Shown: positions 50,827 to 59,384 of the stretch, piece by piece
Layout: every line of letters begins with the position of its first letter
Numbering within the stretch: position 1 is the stretch's first letter
Source: CAZWRN01 sp964446685
Lineage (GTDB): Bacteria > Patescibacteriota > Microgenomatia > Daviesbacterales > UBA10151
Assembly: GCA_964446685.1 (NCBI GenBank)
Contig: CAYUPO010000001.1
Location: forward strand, 124,001-188,000
DNA length: 64,000 nt
Reading direction: 5' to 3'
The notes under the pieces: model-generated
Database searches by the model: none
Seen by the model: the letters and a program-made list of their open reading frames with translations, nothing else
Told to the model about the DNA's origin: nothing
Translations under genes and position numbers: made by a program

Positions 50827-51894
50827 ATGAGTAACATTCATCGTTTTCCGGGTTTAATAGACACTCATGTTCATTTACGTGAACCTGGGAGTATGCAAAA
50901 AGAGGATTTTGAATCTGGGACTCGGGCTGCTATTGCCGGCGGGTATACAACAATTATTGATATGCCAAATAATCCGGATTCTATTGTGACTCCGGAACTG
51001 TTGCAAGACAAAATAACCCGGGCTGAAGGAAGGATCTCTTGTGATCTGGGATTTCATTTTGGTGGAGCTTTAATGGCTTCCACTTATTTTAATGAGGTAA
51101 AAGAAAAAGTTTTTGCTCTTAAAGTGTATATGAATCACACCACCGGAAATCTTCTGATTGAAGATGACAGTGAACTGGATATTATTTTTTCCAAATGGCC
51201 AAAAGAGAAAGTGTTGATGGTACATGCCGAAGGAGAGACTTTAGAAAAAGCTGTTGGTTTAGCCAAAAAATATGGCAACAAACTGCATGCTTGCCATGTT
51301 TCTTTAAAAAGGGAAATTGAATATATTAAATCACTCAAACTACAGGGAATGCCAATCACCTGTGAAGTTACCGCTCATCATTTATTTTTAACTGATCAAG
51401 ATGCCAAACGACTGGGGGCGTATGGGTTCATGAAACCAAATCTGGCATCTGAGGAAGATGTTAAAGCTCTGTGGGACAATATTGATGTCATAGATATCAT
51501 CGCTTCAGACCATGCTCCTCATACCAAAGAAGAAAAAGACAATGGCAACCCTCCCCCATTTGGTGTTCCAGGTCTGGAAACCACGCTGGTTCTTTTAACA
51601 AATGCCTTTCATCAGGGGAAACTTTCACTGGAAAGAATAGTTGAACTCACTCATGAAACTCCAAAAAAAATCTTTAATATTCCAACTCAGGAAGACACTT
51701 ATGTTGAAGTAGATCTGGACCAGGAATACACCATCGATAATTCACAAATTCTATCAAAATGCGGCTGGACACCATTTGCCGGTATGAAAGTAAAAGGCAA
51801 AATAATCAGAGTGGTGCTAAGAGGTATAGTTGTGTTTGATGGCGAAAATATTAAAAATACAAACTTAGGCAAAGTAATTTATCCACATATATGA
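50827..51894 (+). CDS. pyrC: Dihydroorotase
   Basis: Cyclises carbamoyl aspartate to dihydroorotate. It is a 355-residue amidohydrolase with the metal motif DTHVHLREPG, ALKVYMNHT (in place of the carboxylated-Lys region), MVHAEGE, HACHVSLKRE, EVTAHHL and the catalytic IIASDHAPHT. The next start overlaps its stop (ATGA). Confidence 0.92.
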   Translation: MSNIHRFPGLIDTHVHLREPGSMQKEDFESGTRAAIAGGYTTIIDMPNNPDSIVTPELLQDKITRAEGRISCDLGFHFGGALMASTYFNEVKEKVFALKVYMNHTTGNLLIEDDSELDIIFSKWPKEKVLMVHAEGETLEKAVGLAKKYGNKLHACHVSLKREIEYIKSLKLQGMPITCEVTAHHLFLTDQDAKRLGAYGFMKPNLASEEDVKALWDNIDVIDIIASDHAPHTKEEKDNGNPPPFGVPGLETTLVLLTNAFHQGKLSLERIVELTHETPKKIFNIPTQEDTYVEVDLDQEYTIDNSQILSKCGWTPFAGMKVKGKIIRVVLRGIVVFDGENIKNTNLGKVIYPHI

Positions 51895-52250
51895 GTAGAG
51901 AAAGACAACGTAAGCTTCGTGTGTACTATAACGAAGCAGGAAATAATCTTAATTTTTATTACTCCAAAAGAAATCTTGATAAGGCTATCGGAGTATGGGT
52001 TACTCCAGATATCGTTGCCGGGATTTCTCCTAATGGAAGAGTTATTTGTTGGCAGGTAAATGATCCTTCGCAAACGTTAAAAAGATATCTTCAAGATTCA
52101 GATCCCCCTATTTTAAATCCAGGATTCTTCTGGAAAAAAGAACTTGACCAACAGAGAATCGAACAAATCTTAAAACAAAATCACACTACTAATTCTTTTA
52201 TATCAACATGGTTATTATATTATTCATCAATTCCATATGAACGACGATAA
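51891..52250 (+). CDS. Hypothetical protein, possibly DUF2283-like at the N-terminus
   Basis: A 119-residue protein with LRVYYNEAGNNLNFYYS and GISPNGRVICWQVND, which loosely resembles DUF2283 beta structures. Function is unknown. It is coupled to pyrC by a 4-nt overlap and to the Nudix gene by a 14-nt overlap, so it is a true operon member. Confidence 0.5.
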   Translation: MSRERQRKLRVYYNEAGNNLNFYYSKRNLDKAIGVWVTPDIVAGISPNGRVICWQVNDPSQTLKRYLQDSDPPILNPGFFWKKELDQQRIEQILKQNHTTNSFISTWLLYYSSIPYERR

Positions 52251-52752
52251 ATATATTCGCAAAGTTCAAACTTCTGTTACCAATTTTATTTACTGCGGTG
52301 ATGAATTTTTAATGTTAAAGCGGGGTGCTCACAAAAGGATTGATCCAAACAAATTAAATGGTGTCGGAGGGAGAGTTGACCCTGGTGAAGATATGTTAAA
52401 TGCAGTCATTCGTGAAACTGAGGAAGAGACTGGTATAAAAGCAAATTTTGACCAGGTTGAATTTGCCGGGCTTCTTAAAATTGAGGGTGGTTACGATGAA
52501 GATTGGGTAGTCGGAATTTTTAAAATTAAAGTAAGCTCAAAAGATATCCCTATTGGAAATAAAACGGATGATGGAGAGCTGATGTGGCTGCATCAGGATA
52601 AAGTGCTTGACAGTGAGTATCAATTAATAGATGATCTGAGATATTATTTTAAAGACATGGTAGAAGGCAAAAACTTTTTGTTTATGAATGCCCAAATGGA
52701 TAAACAGGAAAAAGTAACCGACTTTAGAATAAGCAAATTGACAAAGTCTTAA
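52237..52752 (+). CDS. Nudix hydrolase (8-oxo-dGTPase/MutT-like)
   Basis: A 171-residue protein with a complete Nudix box, GRVDPGEDMLNAVIRETEEE continuing TG (G-x5-E-x7-REUxEExGU). It hydrolyses a nucleoside diphosphate linked to another group. The exact substrate is unknown; nucleotide-pool cleaning would fit the operon. It overlaps the previous gene by 14 nt. Confidence 0.88.
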   Translation: MNDDKYIRKVQTSVTNFIYCGDEFLMLKRGAHKRIDPNKLNGVGGRVDPGEDMLNAVIRETEEETGIKANFDQVEFAGLLKIEGGYDEDWVVGIFKIKVSSKDIPIGNKTDDGELMWLHQDKVLDSEYQLIDDLRYYFKDMVEGKNFLFMNAQMDKQEKVTDFRISKLTKS

Positions 52753-52776
52753 ATTAGAATTAAGATCGCAAAACAT

Positions 52777-53157
52777 ATGGATGAAAAATTTCTTAAACAA
52801 CTAAAAACAGTAATAACAGAAGTTATTGATGAGAAATTAGAACAGAAGCTTGATGAAAAACTTAAACCTCTTCACGGAGAAATTGCCCTCTTAAAAAAAT
52901 CTATCCGAGATATCGATATGCAGTCCATGAAATTAAGTTTGCAAGCTGATACACATTCAAAAGATTTAGCTAGAATTGAAAGTAAAGTTGAACAACTTCA
53001 GCAATCAACAGATTCAGTCATTTCTGATATCTCAGATTTACAAAGTAAAAATGATGCCACATATGATCTTGTCAAAATTGTTTATGAAAAGATGGGCGAT
53101 TGGCAGCAAGAAATCAAAACTATTAAAAAACATATTAGTTTACCTACCACACTCTAA
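52777..53157 (+). CDS. Coiled-coil protein in the pyrimidine operon
   Basis: A 126-residue protein, almost entirely charged helix with heptads (LKKSIRDIDMQSMKLSLQAD, IESKVEQLQQSTDSVISDI). No domain is recognised. The pyrD-like gene starts on the next base after its stop. It resembles the 12002-12259 protein in build. Confidence 0.55.
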   Translation: MDEKFLKQLKTVITEVIDEKLEQKLDEKLKPLHGEIALLKKSIRDIDMQSMKLSLQADTHSKDLARIESKVEQLQQSTDSVISDISDLQSKNDATYDLVKIVYEKMGDWQQEIKTIKKHISLPTTL

Positions 53158-54288
53158 ATGGCAAACATATTAAGACATCCAAAGCAACCTGAATTTATTT
53201 ATGATATTACTCTTCCCTGGGAAGAAGTAATTAGCAAAAAACCGATCTGGAAATCCGGTAAATTTCCTCCCCTACCAAAACAAAAAAAATATACTTTTTT
53301 AGGTAAAAAATTAATTTCTCCAATTGTAATTGCGGCAGGTCCGGCTTCCGGTAAACTTTGGACAGATTTTTATTTTAAAATGGGCTATGGAGCGATCGTC
53401 CAAAAAACCAGAAGAACTACTCCCCGATTGGCAAATAAAAATCCTAATATTGCAGTTGTAACATCCAAAGAACCACTAACCCGCAAATCTATTGCCAAAG
53501 GAGTTTCGGCTAGTTTAAATGAAAAAGACTGGAATGAGTTTCATTCAATTACCAATTCTTTTGGCAACGCTTCCAAACCTTTACTGGACTGGGCTATCGA
53601 ACTCCGGTCACAAACTAAAGGCGTTGGTGAAGGACAAATGCTGGGCTGCTCTGTTACGGCAACATTTCTGGAAGAACCAAATTCGAAAAAATATCTAAAA
53701 TCATCAACTCCTGAAACACTGATTGTGGAAACAGCGTTAGATCTGCTGATGGGTGCATCCGCCGCTGTTACCAATGGAGCTGAGTTTATTGAGTTTAATC
53801 TGGCTTGTCCAAATGTGACAGAAAATAATGCTGAAGGTGAAATGTTTCAGGATCCAAAACTGGTAGCTTATACATTGGCAGAATTTAAAAGAAGATTTCC
53901 TGATGTTCCAGTTGGATTTAAATTTGGTCTTTATAAAACCAAAGAACAAATGAAAAAAGTGTTTGCAGCTGCTGGAGATAATTTAGACTATGTTTCAGGT
54001 GTTAATGCCATTGCCACCAAAGTTCATGATGGTAAAGGTAACGATATTTTACCCGGTCGAAGTGTCAGTGGTGTTTGCGGCAGTGTGATGAAAGAGATTG
54101 CATTAGAAGAAATCCAGTGGGCAGCGGAGATCAGAAAAGAGCAAGGACTTAAATATGAAATATTGGGCGGAGGCGGAATTATCGAACCAAAAGATGTCAA
54201 ACAGTTTTTGTCAGCCGGAGCCGATGCAGTTCAGGTTGCAACCATCGCTTTGGCAAATCCATTGTTTGCTTACGAATATTCAGCTTGA
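53158..54288 (+). CDS. pyrD: Dihydroorotate dehydrogenase-like protein
   Basis: A 376-residue FMN-barrel enzyme of the DHOD family. It has an N-terminal region (ISPIVIAAGPASGK), GAIVQKTRRTTPRLANKNP (a Lys-containing substrate loop), EFNLACPNVTENNAEG, FKFGLYKT, and the phosphate-binding end ILGGGGIIEPKDV and AGADAVQVATIAL. It is about 70 residues longer than class 1 enzymes at the N-terminus. The electron acceptor cannot be told. Confidence 0.85.
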   Translation: MANILRHPKQPEFIYDITLPWEEVISKKPIWKSGKFPPLPKQKKYTFLGKKLISPIVIAAGPASGKLWTDFYFKMGYGAIVQKTRRTTPRLANKNPNIAVVTSKEPLTRKSIAKGVSASLNEKDWNEFHSITNSFGNASKPLLDWAIELRSQTKGVGEGQMLGCSVTATFLEEPNSKKYLKSSTPETLIVETALDLLMGASAAVTNGAEFIEFNLACPNVTENNAEGEMFQDPKLVAYTLAEFKRRFPDVPVGFKFGLYKTKEQMKKVFAAAGDNLDYVSGVNAIATKVHDGKGNDILPGRSVSGVCGSVMKEIALEEIQWAAEIRKEQGLKYEILGGGGIIEPKDVKQFLSAGADAVQVATIALANPLFAYEYSA

Positions 54289-54301
54289 AAATGACACATA
54301 A

Positions 54302-54307
54302 TATAAT
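54302..54307 (+). promoter_or_regulatory. -10 box, near-leaderless
   Basis: TATAAT ends 9 nt before the ATG at 54317. Confidence 0.5.
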
Positions 54308-54316
54308 TATTAAAAT

Positions 54317-54844
54317 ATGATTCCAGGTGAACATCTATCTTCAATTGCAAGAGAAATTAAAAGAAAAACAATCTACCGCAATTCTGGCGGAGAACCAACC
54401 CCATCTCCTCGGACTGCTGCCCTACTTAAGATGTTTCTCAATTCTATATCAAATAATCCTTTACTGGAAACAGAATATAAACAACCTCTCAGAATAGATT
54501 TTGGTCTACATACCTTGGATGAAGCATCGGCAACTCTAACCGCTAATTCTCCTAGGATAGGAATTCATGCAATCAGTGGAAGATTTTTAGAAGTACATCC
54601 CCCGTCCATAATCTTGGCAAGTAAAGATCTTGTTGTAGTGACTCCTGAAGTTGATCCTATTTTGTTTCCAGGTGGATATTTGACATCTTCAATAAAAGAT
54701 TGGGAACATCCTGCTGACTGGATTAATAATTTACATCACATGGAAAATGTGTTTGATATGAGTTTAGTCCCTACCAATAGTGAGTTACAGCGAACCACGC
54801 ACCAGCAGTTTAGAATGGCTTTAATAAGCTGCGGCTTACTTTAA
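54317..54844 (+). CDS. Hypothetical protein
   Basis: A 175-residue soluble protein, family not recognised. Its last 9 nt overlap the 3' end of the convergent mreB gene. It has its own -10 box. Confidence 0.5.
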   Translation: MIPGEHLSSIAREIKRKTIYRNSGGEPTPSPRTAALLKMFLNSISNNPLLETEYKQPLRIDFGLHTLDEASATLTANSPRIGIHAISGRFLEVHPPSIILASKDLVVVTPEVDPILFPGGYLTSSIKDWEHPADWINNLHHMENVFDMSLVPTNSELQRTTHQQFRMALISCGLL

Positions 54845-55882
54845 TCCTCCGGTAACTCTGACTTTAGCCAGTAGATCAAGATTGTCCAGCAATTTGTAGC
54901 ATCCTCTGACTACTGTTGTCAGTGGGTCATCGGCTACCCAGACTGGGATTTTTGTTTCATTGGAAATTCTTTTATCTAATCCCCTGATCAATGACCCTCC
55001 TCCTGTAATAACAATTCCTCTTTCTAAAATATCTGATAACAGCTCTGGTGGTGTTTCTTCTAATACTTCATGGATGGCTGTTATTATCTCTCCCAGTGTT
55101 TCTGATAAAGCTTCCCGGACTTCGATCGAGGTGATCTTGATTGATTTAGGCAGACCTGATGCCAGCTCGCGACCTCTGACAACTGCATCTCGCTCTTTTT
55201 CAAGCGGAATTGCTGAAGCAAGTTCCAGTTTGACGTCTTCAGCTGTTCTTTCACCGATAATCAAGCCGTATCTGGTTCTCATATAAGAAATAATATCCAG
55301 ATCCAGTTCATCTCCGGCTGTTCTTAAAGATCTATTTAATACCATCCCGCCCAATGAAATAACCGCAATTTCTGTTGTTCCACCGCCAATATCAACGATC
55401 ATATTTCCCTCAGGTTCTTCAATATTCATATCAGCTCCGATAGCATCCGCCATTGGTTCTTCAATCAGATAGGCTTCACGAGCACCAGCTGAAATTGCTG
55501 CATCCTGCACCGCCCGGCGTTCGACCTCAGTCACCCCGGAAGGGATACCAATTACGACTCTGGGACGGGGAATTTTAGGAAATCTGCCGGGAGTCTGATG
55601 AACTTTTTGGATAAAATGTCGGAGCATTGCTTCGGTTGTCTCAAAGTCTGAGATCACTCCGTCCCGCAGAGGTCTGACAGCTTCAATCACTGCTGGAGTT
55701 CGGCCGATCATTCGTTTGGCCTCGGTACCGATTGCCAATACCTGTTTGGTTTTTTTGTGAATTGCCACAACCGATGGTTCGCGGATCACAATTCCCTTGC
55801 CTCTGACCGCCACCAGGGTGTTTACTGTGCCTAAATCAATACCAATATCATATGAAAAATAGGACCAGAATTTGTTGAACAT
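54836..55882 (-). CDS. mreB: Rod-shape actin homologue MreB
   Basis: An actin-fold ATPase that organises cell-wall elongation, 348 residues. It has phosphate 1 [13 protein letters not shown], phosphate 2 [19 protein letters not shown], and the adenosine motif [13 protein letters not shown]. It stands apart from mreCD, with an extended -10 (TGTTACACT) 9 nt before its ATG. Confidence 0.96.
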   Translation of the reverse strand: MFNKFWSYFSYDIGIDLGTVNTLVAVRGKGIVIREPSVVAIHKKTKQVLAIGTEAKRMIGRTPAVIEAVRPLRDGVISDFETTEAMLRHFIQKVHQTPGRFPKIPRPRVVIGIPSGVTEVERRAVQDAAISAGAREAYLIEEPMADAIGADMNIEEPEGNMIVDIGGGTTEIAVISLGGMVLNRSLRTAGDELDLDIISYMRTRYGLIIGERTAEDVKLELASAIPLEKERDAVVRGRELASGLPKSIKITSIEVREALSETLGEIITAIHEVLEETPPELLSDILERGIVITGGGSLIRGLDKRISNETKIPVWVADDPLTTVVRGCYKLLDNLDLLAKVRVTGGLK

Positions 55883-55932
55883 GTGGAGTGCAGTGTAACA
55901 TATTTAGCAGTGCCTTTCAGCAGCTGGGCTTA

Positions 55933-56292
55933 TCAGATGCCAACAACTGCATCACTTAAAGCCAGGACCGAACGGATCGCCAGCAGCAGAAAAATAGTTC
56001 CGATTAGAGTTAGCAGAGCAATGGAAAAAGCCGAAGAATATTTTTTTTCTGTCTGAATGGTTTGATGAAGTAAATTAACAATTCCTAAATAAATATTTAT
56101 ACCCCCTAAGAGTAAAATAAAACCGAAAAGAAGGTAGATGCTGCCATTTACCTGAGGCATTAATGAACTTCCGGATTGACCAAAGTAATCAGCAAAAAAA
56201 GCGCCAAACCACAAACCGCCGATTGTCATTTGAATAATTCCTAAACTGAGTACCATCAGATTTTTAATGAAAAACATATTACGAGTATACAA
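55933..56292 (-). CDS. Small membrane protein
   Basis: A 119-residue protein with about three to four hydrophobic helices and no recognised family. It is upstream of mreB on the same strand after a 50-nt gap. Confidence 0.5.
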   Translation of the reverse strand: MYTRNMFFIKNLMVLSLGIIQMTIGGLWFGAFFADYFGQSGSSLMPQVNGSIYLLFGFILLLGGINIYLGIVNLLHQTIQTEKKYSSAFSIALLTLIGTIFLLLAIRSVLALSDAVVGI

Positions 56293-56309
56293 GAAATATA
56301 TTTAAAATG

Positions 56310-56460
56310 AGAACAATTTCAAAATAACAAACAACAAATTACAAACAAATTCAAAATAATAAATTTAAAATACACAAACCTCTAGATTTTGGAACTTATT
56401 TATTTGAATTTTAAATATTGTTTGTTATTTGATATTTTGGATTTGTAATTTTTACTGCGG
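56310..56460. repeat. Intergenic inverted word repeat
   Basis: Left arm words (AATAACAAACAACAAATTAC, AAATTCAAAATAAT) and right arm words (TTTGAATTTTAAATATTG, TTTGTTATTTGATATTTTGG) are inverted. Confidence 0.7.
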
Positions 56461-56473
56461 AGCAGGAACTTGT

Positions 56474-57823
56474 TCACTGCGAGCAGGTAAATGGATGATT
56501 TGGATCATTTTTAACCATTCCGCCCCATTCAACTACATTAAAACTGGAAGCTTGAAGCTTTAAGCTTTTAGCTTCTAGCACTGGCGACTCCACCTGTTTT
56601 GGAGCATCTAGTCTTTCAAAATATATTCTGACCCGATTGACTGAATCTGGTTTTGGGGTAATTTCCAGTTTTTCTATCTGATCTATATTTTTTTGATCCA
56701 TTACTCCCACGAAATAATAAGGAGATTCAGTTAAGGCTTTGTTCCAATATTCTATAAAATCTGTCATTTGCTGATTGTTCAGACCCAATTTGGGTAGTAT
56801 CTGGCGGTAAAGCGGCTCTAGCTCACTCCGAGAAACGACCCATCCTTTAGCTGGTTTTTGAATCACTTCATCATAAATTTTTGATTCATAGTAGAGATAG
56901 TTGAAAGGTTTATCATAAATCGTGAATCTTGAATCATAAATCTTTCCATCGGGGTAGGCATCGACTGTCCAACCGGTTTTATGATCATATTGCGGATCGG
57001 TATAGGTCAGAAAGCCTTGTGGGAAAACTTTAACATTGACTGTCATTTTTTCTGGAGGATACAAATAGACAGCTGGTTTACATCCGGATGACAAATACAT
57101 AATTTTTATTTTTTGCTTGTCAAAAACAAAATATTCCAGTTGTAACTGCTTATTATCCTGGCTGGGATTTTGTGATGGAATCACAACACGGCTAAAATAA
57201 GCCGAATTCATGTCCGAATCTTCAATATCAGCTTCTTCTGTACACTGAAAAGAATTTGGTTTTACAGGCGGTTTATCAGTCTGCTTATAAATATCAACAA
57301 CCAGGATTTTTTTACCATTAATTAACAACTCTCTTGGCTTATCCTGCTTATCCAAATGCTGCAAAAAAATAATACCATGGTCCATAAACAAAACCTCATT
57401 CACTTCCTGATTGTTGACCATTGTATATGCGCCTGATCTTCCGGTAGGCCATATTACTTGTCGCTTCCCCCCAGGGGTTTGTAAAAAAACATCTGAATTA
57501 ATAAAATGAAACCAATTTTCACCTACTTCCTGAAAAGGCACGTTAGCTTTAATCATTTCATATTTCTTTATTGGCCCTAAATTAACACTATCTACAAATC
57601 CCCCATTATTACCATCACCATCAACCTGATAATTACTAGTTATAGCGTAGTCAGGGGCGTCGATAGTAGGGTAACCATCAGGAGGATCAGAACAGATACT
57701 GCCAATATTTTCACCGCTGTTAAAATTGCTAAAAGTTCTGGGATACATAAAAAAAGTTAGTAACAATAAAAAAACTATTAGGGACGGGGCTATAAAACTG
57801 AGAGATGTAGCAATAATTTTCAT
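56474..57823 (-). CDS. Surface-protein paralog 1 (CKPAVYLYPP domain)
   Basis: A 449-residue protein with an N-terminal hydrophobic helix (signal anchor) and an extracytoplasmic remainder. The N-terminal half is variable. The conserved domain begins CKPAVYLYPPEKMTVNVKV and contains LTYTDPQYDHKTGWTVDAYP. The DNA at one loop (KIYDSRFTIYDKPF) is a word repeat, as are the stretch before NVVEWGG (AKSLKLQASSF) and the last residues (FTCSQ). Function is unknown; similar domains occur in hypothetical proteins of related bacteria. Confidence 0.7.
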   Translation of the reverse strand: MKIIATSLSFIAPSLIVFLLLLTFFMYPRTFSNFNSGENIGSICSDPPDGYPTIDAPDYAITSNYQVDGDGNNGGFVDSVNLGPIKKYEMIKANVPFQEVGENWFHFINSDVFLQTPGGKRQVIWPTGRSGAYTMVNNQEVNEVLFMDHGIIFLQHLDKQDKPRELLINGKKILVVDIYKQTDKPPVKPNSFQCTEEADIEDSDMNSAYFSRVVIPSQNPSQDNKQLQLEYFVFDKQKIKIMYLSSGCKPAVYLYPPEKMTVNVKVFPQGFLTYTDPQYDHKTGWTVDAYPDGKIYDSRFTIYDKPFNYLYYESKIYDEVIQKPAKGWVVSRSELEPLYRQILPKLGLNNQQMTDFIEYWNKALTESPYYFVGVMDQKNIDQIEKLEITPKPDSVNRVRIYFERLDAPKQVESPVLEAKSLKLQASSFNVVEWGGMVKNDPNHPFTCSQ

Positions 57824-57868
57824 TTATTTCCTAAACAATTTATTTAAATTTTGTTTTCATTTTTAAAC

Positions 57869-57931
57869 AATCTCACTGCGAAGCAGGAACTTGTTCACTG
57901 CGAGCAGTTCGATAAACTCACTGTGAACAGG
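57869..57931. repeat. Palindromic repeats at the end of surface-protein paralog 2
   Basis: Contains CTCACTGCGAAGCAGGAACT and TCACTGCGAGCAGTTCGATA, then CTCACTGTGAACAGG, which runs into the coding sequence and supplies the last codons of paralog 2. A related unit is at 59340-59384. Confidence 0.7.
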
Positions 57932-59315
57932 TAAAGGGGTGATTCGGATCATTTTTGACCATCCCTCCCCACTCCACAACATTAAAGCTAGAAGCTTGCA
58001 GCTTAAAGCTTTTAGCTTCTAGTACTGGCGACTCCACTTGTTTTGGAGTATCTAGTCTTTCAAAGTAAATCCTGACTCTGTTAATACTATCTGGCTTTGG
58101 TGTGATCTCCAGTCTTTCAATCTGATCAACATTAGATTGATCAATGATACCGACAAAATAGTAAGGTGAGTATGGGAGAGCCTTTTTCCAATAATCAACA
58201 AAATCTTTGATCTGAACTTCATTTAGCCCTAACTGCGGCAATAGTGTTTCTAATCTTGTATGAAGCGGACCAAACCATTCACTTGACTCCTGACTCTTGA
58301 CACTTGACTCACTTTGAATCACCCAACCTTTAGTTGGTTTTTTGATTACTTCATCTCTGACCTTCGATTCAAAATAAAGATAAGGATAGGTTTTAGGTTG
58401 TAGGTTGTAGTTGGTAGATATTTTCCCATCTGGGTAAGCATCGACTGTCCATCCGTTTTTGCTGTCATATTGGGGATCGGTGTAAATTAAAGTACCCGCC
58501 GGATAGACCTTAACATTAATTAGCATTTCTTTCGGTGGATATAAATAAATAGCCGGTTTACAGTGAACTGGCCAGGTTGCTCCTTGAGTAAATACAAACC
58601 ACTCAAGCTGCAGCTGTTCATGATTTTGACTTGGTTCTTGACTGGGTATCATAACTGATTGTGGAGTAATTTCTGAATCTTCACGACATTTAAAAATATC
58701 ATCAATAGTATAATTTTTAGTTGTATCTTCAAAAATTCTTTTGTCCTGATAGAAATCAACTGAATATATATTAACCCCGTTTGCCCCTTGTCTAATAGTT
58801 TTTGGGTCCTTATTGGCAAACATTAGAAATCCCATATTCCGGACATATTTTCGACCTATGGAAAGATCAATTTCACCCCACCGGCTAGGAAAAAACATTT
58901 CATATCCCGGTCTTTGAGGAATTTCCCCACCTGCTACTGTATGAGGCCATATATTTGAACCAGCTACCGCTAAGAAATAATCACCTTTGGGGTCTTTGTC
59001 TGGTACCGGTACATTTTTTCTAACCAGTACATAATCTGCTTTTAAAACAGGATCAGGTCCACCATATATCGGTTCTCCGCCACTAAAATCAGCCTCTGCA
59101 GGCATAAAAACATCTTTGATTGCCGGCAGCTGCTCTAAAATTATTCCGGGTTCAACAGCATCACCAATATTACAACCTTTATCAGGGACTGAGGGCGAAT
59201 ATTTTCGGGGGATTAGGAAAAAAACTAAAATTGCCACAAAAATGGCTACTAACGAAGCAATAATAAATCCCTGTTGACTGTTAAAAGCTTTTGCAATGGG
59301 GGCAGAAATTTTCAT
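57918..59315 (-). CDS. Surface-protein paralog 2 (CKPAVYLYPP domain)
   Basis: A 465-residue paralog with an N-terminal anchor (GFIIASLVAIFVAILVFFLI) and the same C-terminal domain. The repeat-derived loops differ: KISTNYNLQPKTYPY replaces the paralog 1 loop, and QSESSVKSQESSEWF carries an extra repeat copy. The domain core and the last 60 residues are nearly identical between paralogs 2 and 3, which points to recent duplication or gene conversion. Confidence 0.7.
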   Translation of the reverse strand: MKISAPIAKAFNSQQGFIIASLVAIFVAILVFFLIPRKYSPSVPDKGCNIGDAVEPGIILEQLPAIKDVFMPAEADFSGGEPIYGGPDPVLKADYVLVRKNVPVPDKDPKGDYFLAVAGSNIWPHTVAGGEIPQRPGYEMFFPSRWGEIDLSIGRKYVRNMGFLMFANKDPKTIRQGANGVNIYSVDFYQDKRIFEDTTKNYTIDDIFKCREDSEITPQSVMIPSQEPSQNHEQLQLEWFVFTQGATWPVHCKPAIYLYPPKEMLINVKVYPAGTLIYTDPQYDSKNGWTVDAYPDGKISTNYNLQPKTYPYLYFESKVRDEVIKKPTKGWVIQSESSVKSQESSEWFGPLHTRLETLLPQLGLNEVQIKDFVDYWKKALPYSPYYFVGIIDQSNVDQIERLEITPKPDSINRVRIYFERLDTPKQVESPVLEAKSFKLQASSFNVVEWGGMVKNDPNHPFTCSQ

Positions 59316-59339
59316 TTATATTAAATTATAGTCTATTAC

Positions 59340-59384
59340 GACTGGACTCACTGCGAGCAGTTCGATAAACTCACTGTGAACAGG
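59340..59384. repeat. Palindromic repeat at the end of surface-protein paralog 3
   Basis: CTCACTGCGAGCAGTTCGAT followed by AAACTCACTGTGAACAGG. The last part is coding, giving the final residues of paralog 3. Confidence 0.7.
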
